A DNA stretch of 10,808 nucleotides from Pseudomonadota bacterium (GTDB taxonomy: Bacteria > Pseudomonadota > Gammaproteobacteria > Burkholderiales > Burkholderiaceae): assembly GCA_023441105.1 (NCBI GenBank), contig JAEZQX010000064.1:1-10808 (forward strand), written 5' to 3'. A program made the position numbers and the translations under genes. Below are positions 1 to 6,869 of this stretch, in pieces; position 1 is the first letter of the stretch; every line of letters starts with the position of its first letter. The notes beneath the pieces were generated by a model. That model saw only the letters and a list, made by a program, of their open reading frames with translations. It was not told where the DNA came from and did not search any database.

Positions 1-1
1 G

Positions 2-1948
2 GGCAAGGCTGCGCCGGCGGCTGCCGCTGCGGTCCGCCGGACCGCGGTCGCGCCGACGGGTGCGTTGCATGCCGAGCTCGATCCGGAGCTGCTGGCCGGT
101 GCCGCCCAGGCGGCTGCCGCTGCACAGCAGGTCATCCGGGTGCGAGCCGACCTGCTCGACCGGATGGTCAGCGAATCGGGCGAGGTGTCGGTGGCGCGCG
201 CGCGGCTGGATGCCGAGATGGCGCAGATCCGCCAGTCGCTTGCCGAGCTGACCGAGAACGTCAACCGGCTGCGCGGCCAGCTGCGCGAGATCGAGATCCA
301 GGCGGACAACCAGATCCAGGCGCAGATCGCCCATTCGAAGGATTCGCATGCGGATTTCGATCCGCTGGAGTTCGACCGTTACACGCGGTTCCAGGAACTG
401 ACCAAGATGCTGGCGGAGTCGGTCAACGACGTCGCCACCGTCCAGCAGAACGCGCTGCGTTCGGTCGAATCCGCCACCCAGGACCTGGCGCGCCAGGGCC
501 AGGTGAGCCGCAGCCTGCAGCAGAACCTGATGCGCATCCGCATGGTGCAGTTCTCGACCGTCAGCGACCGCCTCTATCGCGTGGTGCGCCAGGCGGGCAA
601 GGATGCCGACAAGCGCGTGGTGATGGAGCTCAAGGGCGGCAACGCCGAGATCGATCGCAGCGTGCTGGAGCGGATGGCTGCGCCGATGGAACACCTGCTG
701 CGCAACGCGGTGGCCCATGGCGTCGAGTCGCGGGCCGATCGTATCAAGGCCGGCAAGCCGGAGACCGGCGAGCTGGTGGTCGAGATGCGCCAGGAAGGCA
801 ACGAAGTCATCATGACCTTCTCGGATGACGGCGCCGGCCTCAACTACGCGAAGATCGAGCAGCGCGGCCGCGAGCGCGGCCGGCTGCCGGAAGGGCGCAG
901 GCCCACCGAGCGCGAGCTGGCGCAGCTGATCTTCACGCCGGGCTTCTCCACCGCCGCCGAAGTGACGACGCTCTCGGGCCGCGGCATCGGCATGGACGTG
1001 GTGCGCGCCGAGGTCAGCGCGATGGGTGGACGCATCGACATCGATGCCACCCCCGGCGCCGGCACCCGCTTCACCATCCACCTGCCGGTCTCGCTGGCGG
1101 TCAGCCAGGTGGTGCTGCTGGGCGTCGACGAGGCCAAGTTCGCGGTCCAGGCCGCCCTGGTCGAGCAGATCCTCCAGGTCAAGCCGGAAGTGCTGGCGGC
1201 AGCCTACGAGGCGCATGCCATCGATTGCGACGGCGAGGCGGTGCCGATGTACTTCCTCGGCAGCCTGCTGGAGCTGCCGCAGTCGCGGCCGCTGGCGCAG
1301 CGCCAGTCGCCGGTGGTGATCGTGCGGGCCGGCAGCTCGCGCATCGCGCTGCATGTCGACCGCGTGGTCCCGAACCAAGAGGTGGTGATCAAGAACGTCG
1401 GGCCGCAGCTCGCCCGGTTGACCGGTATCGCGGGTGCAACCGTGCTCGGCAACGGCGACATCGTGCTGATCCTCAACCCGGTGCAGCTGGCGCTGGCCAG
1501 CAGCGCCAACCAGGCAGGCGAGGGCGACACCGCCCACTTCGCCGCGACCGACATCCCGGCCACCGCCACCATCATGGTGGTGGACGATTCGGTCACCGTC
1601 CGCAAGGTGACGCAGCGGCTGCTGGTGCGCGAGGGCTACACCGTCCTGCTTGCCAAGGACGGCGTCGATGCGCTGCGGCAACTGCAGGACGTGGTGCCCG
1701 ACATGATGCTGGTTGACATCGAGATGCCGCGGATGGACGGCTTCGACCTGACCAAGAACATCCGGTCGACCGAGCGCCTGCAGCACATCCCGATCATCAT
1801 GATCACCTCGCGCACCGCCGACAAGCATCGCAACCACGCGCTGTCGCTGGGCGTGGACGTGTTCCTCGGCAAGCCCTATGCCGAGGACGAGCTGCTGCGC
1901 CACGTCCGGGGCTTCGCCACCCAGCGGGGGCTCGAGCAGGCCTGGTAA
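2..1948 (+). CDS. chpA: ChpA/PilL-type hybrid chemotaxis histidine kinase, C-terminal part (5' end outside window)
   Basis: This is a CheA-like kinase that would control type IV pilus (twitching) signalling through response regulators of the PilG/PilH kind. The frame is open from base 2, so the gene begins upstream; 648 codons are visible. Numbering from the first visible codon: an Ala-rich linker, long dimerisation/coiled-coil helices (about 40-190), then a CheA ATPase domain with the N box HLLRNAVAHG (Asn 235), G1 DDGAG (275-279), F box IFTPGFST (from 310) and G2 GRGIGMD (from 326). A CheW-like domain covers about 369-500. A receiver domain covers about 523-640, with acidic DD at 528-529, phospho-acceptor Asp 572 in DIEMP and Lys 624 in GKPY. 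The phosphotransfer His domains, several in ChpA proteins, are not in view. The fused receiver and the long helical insert distinguish it from ordinary CheA. A TTG at 65 is only an internal codon. A hairpin terminator follows. Confidence 0.93.
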   Translation, partial: GKAAPAAAAAVRRTAVAPTGALHAELDPELLAGAAQAAAAAQQVIRVRADLLDRMVSESGEVSVARARLDAEMAQIRQSLAELTENVNRLRGQLREIEIQADNQIQAQIAHSKDSHADFDPLEFDRYTRFQELTKMLAESVNDVATVQQNALRSVESATQDLARQGQVSRSLQQNLMRIRMVQFSTVSDRLYRVVRQAGKDADKRVVMELKGGNAEIDRSVLERMAAPMEHLLRNAVAHGVESRADRIKAGKPETGELVVEMRQEGNEVIMTFSDDGAGLNYAKIEQRGRERGRLPEGRRPTERELAQLIFTPGFSTAAEVTTLSGRGIGMDVVRAEVSAMGGRIDIDATPGAGTRFTIHLPVSLAVSQVVLLGVDEAKFAVQAALVEQILQVKPEVLAAAYEAHAIDCDGEAVPMYFLGSLLELPQSRPLAQRQSPVVIVRAGSSRIALHVDRVVPNQEVVIKNVGPQLARLTGIAGATVLGNGDIVLILNPVQLALASSANQAGEGDTAHFAATDIPATATIMVVDDSVTVRKVTQRLLVREGYTVLLAKDGVDALRQLQDVVPDMMLVDIEMPRMDGFDLTKNIRSTERLQHIPIIMITSRTADKHRNHALSLGVDVFLGKPYAEDELLRHVRGFATQRGLEQAW

Positions 1949-1956
1949 GTCCGCAG

Positions 1957-1986
1957 GGCAGCCGGCCCGCCGGCCCGCCGGCTGCC
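1957..1986 (+). repeat. Perfect 10-bp inverted repeat (hairpin) just after chpA
   Basis: The arms GGCAGCCGGC (1957-1966) and GCCGGCTGCC (1977-1986) are exact reverse complements around a 10-base loop. The middle also reads as two copies of the 8-mer CCGGCCCG (1963-1970, 1971-1978). The stem starts 9 bases after the stop codon. There is no T-run after it, so it is not a standard intrinsic terminator on its own. It may stabilise the 3' end of the chpA mRNA or assist termination. Confidence 0.55.
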
Positions 1987-1990
1987 AGGC

Positions 1991-2010
1991 ACCAGGGGCT
2001 GGTCCCCGGT
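1991..2010 (+). repeat. Weak imperfect hairpin between chpA and yqgE
   Basis: ACC-A-GGGG (1991-1998) can pair with CCCCGGT (2004-2010), with one bulged A and a 5-base loop. It lies between a perfect hairpin at 1957-1986 and the terminator at 2033-2064. A seven-pair stem like this can arise by chance in GC-rich DNA, so it is recorded mainly because it sits in a row of three. Confidence 0.25.
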
Positions 2011-2032
2011 CGCTCCAGCGTCGTTTCCACGG

Positions 2033-2064
2033 ACCGCCATCGCCTGTCGATGGCGGTTTCGTTT
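2033..2064 (+). terminator. Intrinsic terminator after chpA
   Basis: ACCGCCATCG (2033-2042) and CGATGGCGGT (2048-2057) form a perfect 10-bp stem with a 5-base loop CCTGT, followed directly by TTCGTTT (2058-2064), a T-rich tail unusual for this GC-rich DNA. This is the form of a Rho-independent terminator reading in the + direction. It would separate the chp transcript from the yqgE-ruvX-pyr operon. An ATG at 2050 falls inside the stem and is therefore unlikely to be a start codon for yqgE. Confidence 0.7.
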
Positions 2065-2097
2065 CCAGGCCCGCCGCCGGGCACGGTCGGGATCGGG

Positions 2098-2125
2098 TTG
2101 CGGGCAGGTGGCGGGCCATTACAAT
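2098..2125 (+). promoter_or_regulatory. Candidate sigma-70 promoter of the yqgE-ruvX-pyr operon
   Basis: TACAAT at 2120-2125 matches the -10 consensus at five of six bases. A partial -35 element TTGCGG lies at 2098-2103, giving a 16-base spacer. Transcription would begin near 2132, leaving a leader of under 20 bases before the GTG start at 2149. It lies downstream of the terminator and is the only non-coding stretch before the operon. The -35 match is only three of six, so the call rests on the -10 element and its position. Confidence 0.45.
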
Positions 2126-2138
2126 GGTCGAAGCAACC

Positions 2139-2144
2139 AGGAAA
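2139..2144 (+). promoter_or_regulatory. Ribosome binding site that supports the GTG start of yqgE
   Basis: AGGAAA at 2139-2144 lies 4 bases before GTG at 2149. The spacing is slightly short, but it is the best purine-rich site near the start of the conserved protein. It favours 2149 over the upstream in-frame ATG at 2050. Confidence 0.45.
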
Positions 2145-2148
2145 CCGT

Positions 2149-2724
2149 GTGACGGCGACGACTGTAACAACCGACCTGAGCAATCATTTCCTGCTCGCGA
2201 TGCCGAACATGGCGGACCCGAACTTCAGCGGCGCCGTCGTCCTGATCGCGGAGCACAGTGATCGCGGCGCGCTTGGCCTGGTGCTCAACAAGCCCACCAC
2301 CATGACCCTGGGCGCGTTGCTGCAGCGGATCGACCTGGCCGCCGAAGCGGCGGCGGTCGAGGATCGCACCCCGGTCTTCTATGGCGGGCCGGTCCAGACG
2401 GACCGCGGCTTCGTGCTGCACCAGCCGCGCGGGCAATGGAGCTCCACCGTCGAGATCAGTCCCGAGATCGCGCTCACCACCTCCAAGGACGTGTTGGAGG
2501 CGGTCGCCGAGGGCAGGGGACCGGAGCGGCTGCTGGTGACCCTTGGATACGCCGGCTGGGGGCCGGGTCAGCTGGAGGCCGAGATCAGCCAGAACGCCTG
2601 GTTGACCGTGAAAGCGGATCCGGCGCTGTTGTTCGATACGCCCGCGGAGGAGCGCTTCATCCAGGCCTACCAGATGCTGGGCATCGATCCGGCGCTGTTG
2701 TCGCCGGCAGCCGGTCACGCATGA
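2149..2724 (+). CDS. yqgE: YqgE/AlgH family protein (DUF179)
   Basis: The predicted protein of 191 residues matches the usual length of the family (about 185-190). Features seen: the N-terminal core [12 protein letters not shown] (10-21), then [22 protein letters not shown] (from 28), the conserved YGGPV (78-82) and [12 protein letters not shown] (132-143). These are hallmarks of YqgE/AlgH. The biochemical function is not established. In Pseudomonas the homologue AlgH was linked genetically to alginate expression, and the gene is very often found directly before ruvX, as here. The frame is open back to an ATG at 2050, but that would add 33 residues foreign to the family and would place the terminator stem and promoter inside the gene, so GTG 2149 is chosen. 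The stop is 7 bases before ruvX, which suggests co-transcription. Confidence 0.9.
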   Translation: MTATTVTTDLSNHFLLAMPNMADPNFSGAVVLIAEHSDRGALGLVLNKPTTMTLGALLQRIDLAAEAAAVEDRTPVFYGGPVQTDRGFVLHQPRGQWSSTVEISPEIALTTSKDVLEAVAEGRGPERLLVTLGYAGWGPGQLEAEISQNAWLTVKADPALLFDTPAEERFIQAYQMLGIDPALLSPAAGHA

Positions 2725-2731
2725 GCCCTGG

Positions 2732-3214
2732 ATGAACGTGACCATCCTGGCGTTCGACTACGGCGCGCGCCGCATCGGCGTGGCCGTCGGCAACAACATC
2801 ACCGGGACCGCGCGACCCCTGCAGACGGTCAGCGAGGAAGCGGCGGCGCGTCGCTTCGAGCGCATCGGCCAGCTGCTGAAGGAATGGCATCCGGACACGC
2901 TGGTCGTCGGCCGTCCGCTGCATCCGGATGGCACGCCGCACGAGGTCACGCTGGCCGCCGAGCGCTTCGCCCGCCAGTTGCATGGCCGCTTCGGCCTGCC
3001 GGTGGAGCTGGTGGACGAGCGCTACAGCACGGTCGAGGCGCGCGGGCGGCGCGCGTCGGACGAGGTGCCGGATGGCGCCCGCGATCGGGCTGCCGGCCGC
3101 AACCCATCGGCTGCCGCGCTGGGCATGGGATCGCGACGCTCACTGGCGGACGATGATGCTGGCGCTGCGGCCGTGATCCTCGAACAGTACCTGGGAGCGC
3201 TGGCCCACCGATGA
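2732..3214 (+). CDS. ruvX: RuvX/YqgF, RNase H-fold pre-16S rRNA nuclease or Holliday junction resolvase
   Basis: RuvX proteins have an RNase H-like fold and are implicated in 5'-end maturation of 16S rRNA (YqgF in E. coli); a Holliday junction resolvase role has also been proposed. Seen here: the first active-site strand [15 protein letters not shown] (6-20, Asp 9), a [12 protein letters not shown] segment (58-69) in place of the usual VGLPLN motif, [10 protein letters not shown] (94-103) and the closing acidic motif [15 protein letters not shown] (140-154). The three acidic clusters are all present. At 160 residues it is longer than E. coli YqgF (138); the extra length lies between STVEAR and the last motif (about 104-138), a polar, Arg/Ala-rich insert. 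The start at 2732 gives the correct N-terminus. The stop overlaps the pyrR start (ATGA at 3211-3214), which points to translational coupling. Confidence 0.92.
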   Translation: MNVTILAFDYGARRIGVAVGNNITGTARPLQTVSEEAAARRFERIGQLLKEWHPDTLVVGRPLHPDGTPHEVTLAAERFARQLHGRFGLPVELVDERYSTVEARGRRASDEVPDGARDRAAGRNPSAAALGMGSRRSLADDDAGAAAVILEQYLGALAHR

Positions 3215-3720
3215 TGAAATCGCCGATCGACGCGGAAGCGCTGTACCGGGTCCTCCTCGAGTCGTTGCGCAAGCGCCTGCAGGCGCCGGATCTCCCCAAG
3301 GAGCCGGCGATGATCGGCGTGCACAGCGGTGGCGCCTGGATCGCCGAGCGCCTGCATCGTGACCTGAAGCTCGCGTCGCCGCTCGGTTTCCTGTCGAGTG
3401 CCTTCCATCGCGACGACTACGGCGAGCGCGGCCTGCCCACCACCATCAAGGCGACCTCGATCAATTTCCCGGTCGAAGACCAGCACATCATCCTGGTCGA
3501 CGACATCCTCTACACCGGCCGGACCATCCGGGCGGCGCTCAACGAGATCTTCGACTTCGGCCGGCCGGCACGGGTGGAGCTGGCGGTGCTGCTCGACCGC
3601 GGCGGTCGCGAGTTGCCGATGCAGGCGGATTTCGTCGGCGCGGCCGTGCCCTTGCGCAGCCACGAGAGCTTCGTGCTGAGCCAGGAGACCAGCGGCCGCT
3701 TTGCCCTGCGGATCGAATAG
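3211..3720 (+). CDS. pyrR: PyrR, pyrimidine operon regulator / uracil phosphoribosyltransferase family
   Basis: A type I phosphoribosyltransferase-fold protein of 169 residues. In Bacillus PyrR binds pyr mRNA in response to UMP and also has uracil phosphoribosyltransferase activity; in pseudomonads it is linked to control of pyr genes. Seen here: [13 protein letters not shown] (36-48), the [11 protein letters not shown] segment typical of PyrR (65-75) and the PRPP-binding loop [13 protein letters not shown] (93-105). The C-terminal part DRGGRELP (129-136) also fits the family. The start codon overlaps the ruvX stop by four bases. The stop TAG (3718-3720) is followed at once by the pyrB ATG in the same frame. 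No long leader that could form a Bacillus-type antiterminator is visible inside this tightly packed operon, so how PyrR would act here is open. Confidence 0.92.
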   Translation: MMKSPIDAEALYRVLLESLRKRLQAPDLPKEPAMIGVHSGGAWIAERLHRDLKLASPLGFLSSAFHRDDYGERGLPTTIKATSINFPVEDQHIILVDDILYTGRTIRAALNEIFDFGRPARVELAVLLDRGGRELPMQADFVGAAVPLRSHESFVLSQETSGRFALRIE

Positions 3721-4668
3721 ATGCAGCATTTGCAAGTTGGCCGGGACGGCAAGCTCCAGCATCTCCTGACGCTGGAGGGGCTGTCGCGCGAGATGATCCA
3801 CCGGATCCTCGACAACGCGGCGTCGTTCCTGAACGTGTCGGACCGCGACGTGAAGAAGGTGCCGCTGCTGCGGGGCCGGTCGGTCTTCAACCTGTTCTTC
3901 GAGAACTCGACCCGCACCCGCACCACCTTCGAGATCGCGGCGACCCGGCTGTCGGCGGACATCGTCAACCTGAACATCACGACGTCGTCGGCGTCGAAGG
4001 GCGAGTCGCTGCTCGACACCATCGACAACCTGGCGGCGATGGCCGCCGACATCTTCGTGGTGCGCCATGGCCAGAGCGGCGCACCGCACCTGATCGCCTC
4101 GCACGTCCAGCACGGCCTGCACGTGATCAACGCCGGCGACGGACGACATGCGCACCCCACCCAGGGGCTGCTGGACATGTACACCATCCGGCATTTCAAG
4201 GGCGACTTCACCCAGTTGCGGGTGGCCATCGTGGGCGACGTGCTGCATTCGCGGGTGGCGCGCTCGGACATCCATGCGCTGACCACGCTCGGGGTGCCGG
4301 AGGTCAGGGTGATCGGGCCGCTGACGCTGCTGCCCGGCGGGCTCGAGCAGATGGGCGTGAGCGTCTACACCGACATGAAGAAGGGTCTCAAGGACGTCGA
4401 TGTGGTGATCATGCTCAGGTTGCAGAACGAACGGATGCGCGGCGCCTTGCTGCCCTCGCCGCAGGAGTACTTCAAGACCTACGGCCTGACCGCCGAAAAG
4501 CTCGCGGTGGCCAAGCCGGATGCCATCGTGATGCATCCGGGGCCGATGAACCGCGGCATCGAGATCGATTCGTCGGTCGCCGACGGCGCACAGTCCGTCA
4601 TCCTCAAGCAGGTCACCTTCGGCATCGCGGTCCGGATGGCGGTGATGAGCATGCTGGCCGCATCATGA
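3721..4668 (+). CDS. pyrB: Aspartate carbamoyltransferase catalytic chain (ATCase)
   Basis: Carries out the committed step of pyrimidine synthesis: carbamoyl phosphate plus aspartate to carbamoyl aspartate. At 315 residues it is full length. Motifs seen: the carbamoyl phosphate site [12 protein letters not shown] (60-71), the loop SASKGES (90-96), [11 protein letters not shown] (139-149), LHSRVARSD (175-183), the aspartate-binding loop MLRLQNERM (231-239) and [11 protein letters not shown] (271-281). The N-terminus is about 11 residues longer than in E. coli PyrB, and the text resembles the class A enzyme of Pseudomonas rather than the PyrB of enteric PyrBI. No pyrI regulatory gene follows; a pyrC-like gene does, starting at or near the pyrB stop. 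The ATG directly abuts the pyrR stop, leaving no room for a separate ribosome binding site outside pyrR, so translation is probably coupled. Confidence 0.96.
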   Translation: MQHLQVGRDGKLQHLLTLEGLSREMIHRILDNAASFLNVSDRDVKKVPLLRGRSVFNLFFENSTRTRTTFEIAATRLSADIVNLNITTSSASKGESLLDTIDNLAAMAADIFVVRHGQSGAPHLIASHVQHGLHVINAGDGRHAHPTQGLLDMYTIRHFKGDFTQLRVAIVGDVLHSRVARSDIHALTTLGVPEVRVIGPLTLLPGGLEQMGVSVYTDMKKGLKDVDVVIMLRLQNERMRGALLPSPQEYFKTYGLTAEKLAVAKPDAIVMHPGPMNRGIEIDSSVADGAQSVILKQVTFGIAVRMAVMSMLAAS

Positions 4669-4686
4669 TGAGGGGCAGCCTGGCAG

Positions 4687-4692
4687 GCGAGG
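4687..4692 (+). promoter_or_regulatory. Ribosome binding site deciding the pyrC' start
   Basis: GCGAGG at 4687-4692 sits 5 bases before ATG 4698. No comparable site precedes the earlier in-frame ATGs at 4665 and 4668, though ATG 4665 overlaps the pyrB stop (ATGA) and could be used by coupling. Hence 4698 is preferred but not certain. Confidence 0.4.
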
Positions 4693-4697
4693 TCGCG

Positions 4698-6020
4698 ATG
4701 GGCCTGTCGATCTCGGGGGCGCGCCTCGTCGACCCCGACCGCGGCATCGACGAGGTGGGCGAGGTCCATGTCGCCGGCGGGCGGATCCTCGCCGTCGGAC
4801 CGGCGCCGCTGGGATTCGAGCCGGAGCGGCGCGTCGACGGCCGGGGCCTCGTCGTGGCGCCGGGCCTGGTGGACCTGGCGGCGCGGCTGCGCGAGCCGGG
4901 CTTCGAGTACAAGGCGACGCTCGAGTCGGAGATGCAGGCCGCGGTGGCCGGCGGCATCACCTCGCTGGTCTGCCCGCCCGACACCGATCCGCCCCTCGAC
5001 GAACCGGGGCTGATCGAGATGCTGAAGCATCGCGCCCGCAGCCTCGCGCTTACCAGCCTCTATCCACTCGGCGCCCTGACGGTGCGGCTCGCCGGCGAGG
5101 ACCTGACGGAGATGGCGGAACTGTCGGAGGCCGGCTGCGTCGGCTTCTCGCAGGCGTCGACGCCCATCGTCAACACGCAGGTGCTGTTGCGCGCGATGCA
5201 GTACGCGAAGACCCACGGCTTCACCGTCTGGCTGCAACCGCAGGATCCATATCTCGGCCGCGGCGGCGTCGCGCACAACGGCGCGGTCGCCACGCGGCTG
5301 GGACTGCCGGGCATCCCGGTGCTCAGTGAGACGGTGGCCCTGCACACCATCTTCGAGCTGATGCGCTCCACCGGCTGCCGCGTCCACCTGTGCCGCCTGT
5401 CCTCGGCCGCCGGCGTCGAGCTGGTGCGCCAGGCGAAGGCGGCCGGCCTGCCGCTCACTGCCGACGTCGCCGTGCATCACCTGCACCTGGTCGACGTCGA
5501 CATCGGCTACTTCGATACCCGCTGCCGGGTGGATCCGCCGTTCCGGTCGCAGCGCGACCGCGACGCGATCCGCGCCGGGCTGCTCGACGGCACCATCGAT
5601 GCCATCTGCTCCGACCACACCCCGGTCGCGGAGGATGCCAAGCTGCTGCCTTTCGGCGAAGCGGAGCCGGGTACTACCGGGCTCGAGCTGCTGCTGCCGC
5701 TCACCCTCAAGTGGGCGCAGGAAGAGAAGCTGGGGCTCGCCCGGGCGCTTGCCCTGCTCACCAAGGCGCCGGCGCGCATCGCCGGCATCGAGGAGGGCGA
5801 AGTCTCGGGGCTGGCGCCGGGCGCGGTCGCGGACCTGTGCGTGTTCGACCCGCAGGCGCCCTGGGTGGTGGATGACGACAGCCTGCTCAGCCAGGGCAAG
5901 GACACGCCCTACCACGGGCGCGAGTTGGTGGGGCGTGCGTTGATGACGGTGGTCGGCGGACGGATCGTCTACGAGCGCGCCGGCGGCGACACCCGGCGGC
6001 GCTCCGGCCGGCCGGCGTGA
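4698..6020 (+). CDS. pyrC': Dihydroorotase-like protein PyrC', probably non-catalytic ATCase partner
   Basis: An amidohydrolase-fold protein of 440 residues from ATG 4698 (451 from ATG 4665). The fold is clear: GARLVDPDRGID near the start, VVAPGLVDLAARLREPGFEYK (52-72), AAVAGGITSLVCPPDTDP (81-98), the VDPPFRS segment (278-284) and AICSDHTPV (302-310). Key metal ligands of active dihydroorotase are missing: the HxH of DLHVHLREPG is AxR (Ala 61, Arg 63), the HCED-type His is in QPQD (180-183), and the His of the HVS motif is replaced in LCRLSS (231-236). Asp 306 of SDH and a His pair at 260-261 remain. In Pseudomonas such PyrC' chains lack activity but are needed to assemble the PyrB holoenzyme, and a separate active pyrC exists. 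Adjacency to pyrB supports the same role here. Automatic annotation would probably call it dihydroorotase. Confidence 0.88.
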   Translation: MGLSISGARLVDPDRGIDEVGEVHVAGGRILAVGPAPLGFEPERRVDGRGLVVAPGLVDLAARLREPGFEYKATLESEMQAAVAGGITSLVCPPDTDPPLDEPGLIEMLKHRARSLALTSLYPLGALTVRLAGEDLTEMAELSEAGCVGFSQASTPIVNTQVLLRAMQYAKTHGFTVWLQPQDPYLGRGGVAHNGAVATRLGLPGIPVLSETVALHTIFELMRSTGCRVHLCRLSSAAGVELVRQAKAAGLPLTADVAVHHLHLVDVDIGYFDTRCRVDPPFRSQRDRDAIRAGLLDGTIDAICSDHTPVAEDAKLLPFGEAEPGTTGLELLLPLTLKWAQEEKLGLARALALLTKAPARIAGIEEGEVSGLAPGAVADLCVFDPQAPWVVDDDSLLSQGKDTPYHGRELVGRALMTVVGGRIVYERAGGDTRRRSGRPA

Positions 6021-6053
6021 GCGCCTGACTGCCCGACGGTTCGTTCGCCACCA

Positions 6054-6869
6054 ATGCCCGCCTTCCTGCGCCGGCTGGTTCGGCTGGCGTTGCTGCTGCT
6101 GCTGGCGGTCTCCGGCATCCTGACCGAACTGCTGGTCTTCCCGCTGATTTCCGCGCCGCGGCGCCGCGCCATCATCCGCCACTGGTCACGCGACCTGATG
6201 TCGGCCTGCGGCTTGCAGGTGCGGGCGCATGCCGGCGATGGCGTCTCCGGACGGGCGCTCGACGACACCGCGCCCGGCTGCATGCTGGTGGCCAACCATG
6301 TCTCGTGGCTCGACATCTTCGCGATCAATTCGCTGGCGACTTCGGCCTTCGTGGCCAAGGCCGAACTGCGCCGCTGGCCGGTCGCCGGCTGGCTGGCCGC
6401 GCTGGCGGGCACCGTCTTCATCGAGCGCGCCCGGCGGCATGCGGTCCACCAGGTGATCGAGCAGTTGCGCCGGCGCATCCGCGAAGGCTTTCCGGTGGCG
6501 GTGTTCCCGGAAGCGACCACCACCGACGGAGGGTCGCTGCTGCCGTTCTACGGCAACCTGCTGGAGGCGGCGATTGCCGAAGGCGCGCCGATCATCCCGA
6601 TCGCACTGCGCTACCTCGATGCCGCCGGCGAACCGGCCGCGGCGGCGGCGTACGTCGGCGACACCACCTTCGTCGAATCGCTGTGGATGGTTCTCGGCGA
6701 GCGCGAGCTGGTGGTGGACGTGCAGGTGCTGCCGCCGGTGCCGACCAGCGGACGCAATCGCCACGACCTCGCCCGGGAGCTCCGCGACCTGATCAGCCTG
6801 CGCCTGGGACTGCCGACGGCGGACACTTCACCTGGAAGAGCTGCCGCGTCTCGAGTCGCATCGCGCTGA
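6054..6869 (+). CDS. PlsC-family lysophospholipid / 1-acylglycerol-3-phosphate acyltransferase
   Basis: A membrane acyltransferase of 271 residues that would transfer a fatty acyl group to a lysophospholipid (lysophosphatidate or a lyso-ornithine-lipid-like acceptor). Seen: a basic N-terminus followed by a hydrophobic membrane segment (about 10-33), catalytic NHVSWLDIF (81-89; the H-x4-D pair is His 82 and Asp 87), the substrate-binding stretch VFIERARR (121-128), and VAVFPEATTTDG (148-159), which is motif III with Ala in place of the usual Gly of FPEGT. IIPIALRY (180-187) is the fourth motif. The gene starts 33 bases after pyrC' on the same strand with no clear promoter between, so it may be transcribed with the pyr operon. 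Which acceptor it uses (PlsC versus OlsA type) cannot be told from sequence alone. Its last 77 bases overlap the end of the opposing apaH. Confidence 0.87.
   Translation: MPAFLRRLVRLALLLLLAVSGILTELLVFPLISAPRRRAIIRHWSRDLMSACGLQVRAHAGDGVSGRALDDTAPGCMLVANHVSWLDIFAINSLATSAFVAKAELRRWPVAGWLAALAGTVFIERARRHAVHQVIEQLRRRIREGFPVAVFPEATTTDGGSLLPFYGNLLEAAIAEGAPIIPIALRYLDAAGEPAAAAAYVGDTTFVESLWMVLGERELVVDVQVLPPVPTSGRNRHDLARELRDLISLRLGLPTADTSPGRAAASRVASR

Noticed and set aside
1963..1981. Short tandem CCGGCCCG repeat as a possible CRISPR or variable repeat
   Set aside because: Only two units of 8 bases, without spacers; it is explained as part of a GC-rich hairpin.
2050..2148. Upstream ATG 2050 as the start of yqgE
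   Set aside because: It falls within the terminator stem, would put the candidate promoter inside the gene, and adds 33 residues not typical of the family.
3022..4536. Long open frame on the - strand opposite ruvX, pyrR and pyrB
   Set aside because: Its composition is typical of the antisense of GC-rich genes (many His, Arg, Gln), with no recognisable motif, and it lies across three well-supported genes on the + strand.
4479..6182. Long open frame on the - strand opposite pyrC'
   Set aside because: Low-complexity Arg/Gln/Ala/Asp text without family motifs; the + strand encodes a clear amidohydrolase-fold protein over the same bases.
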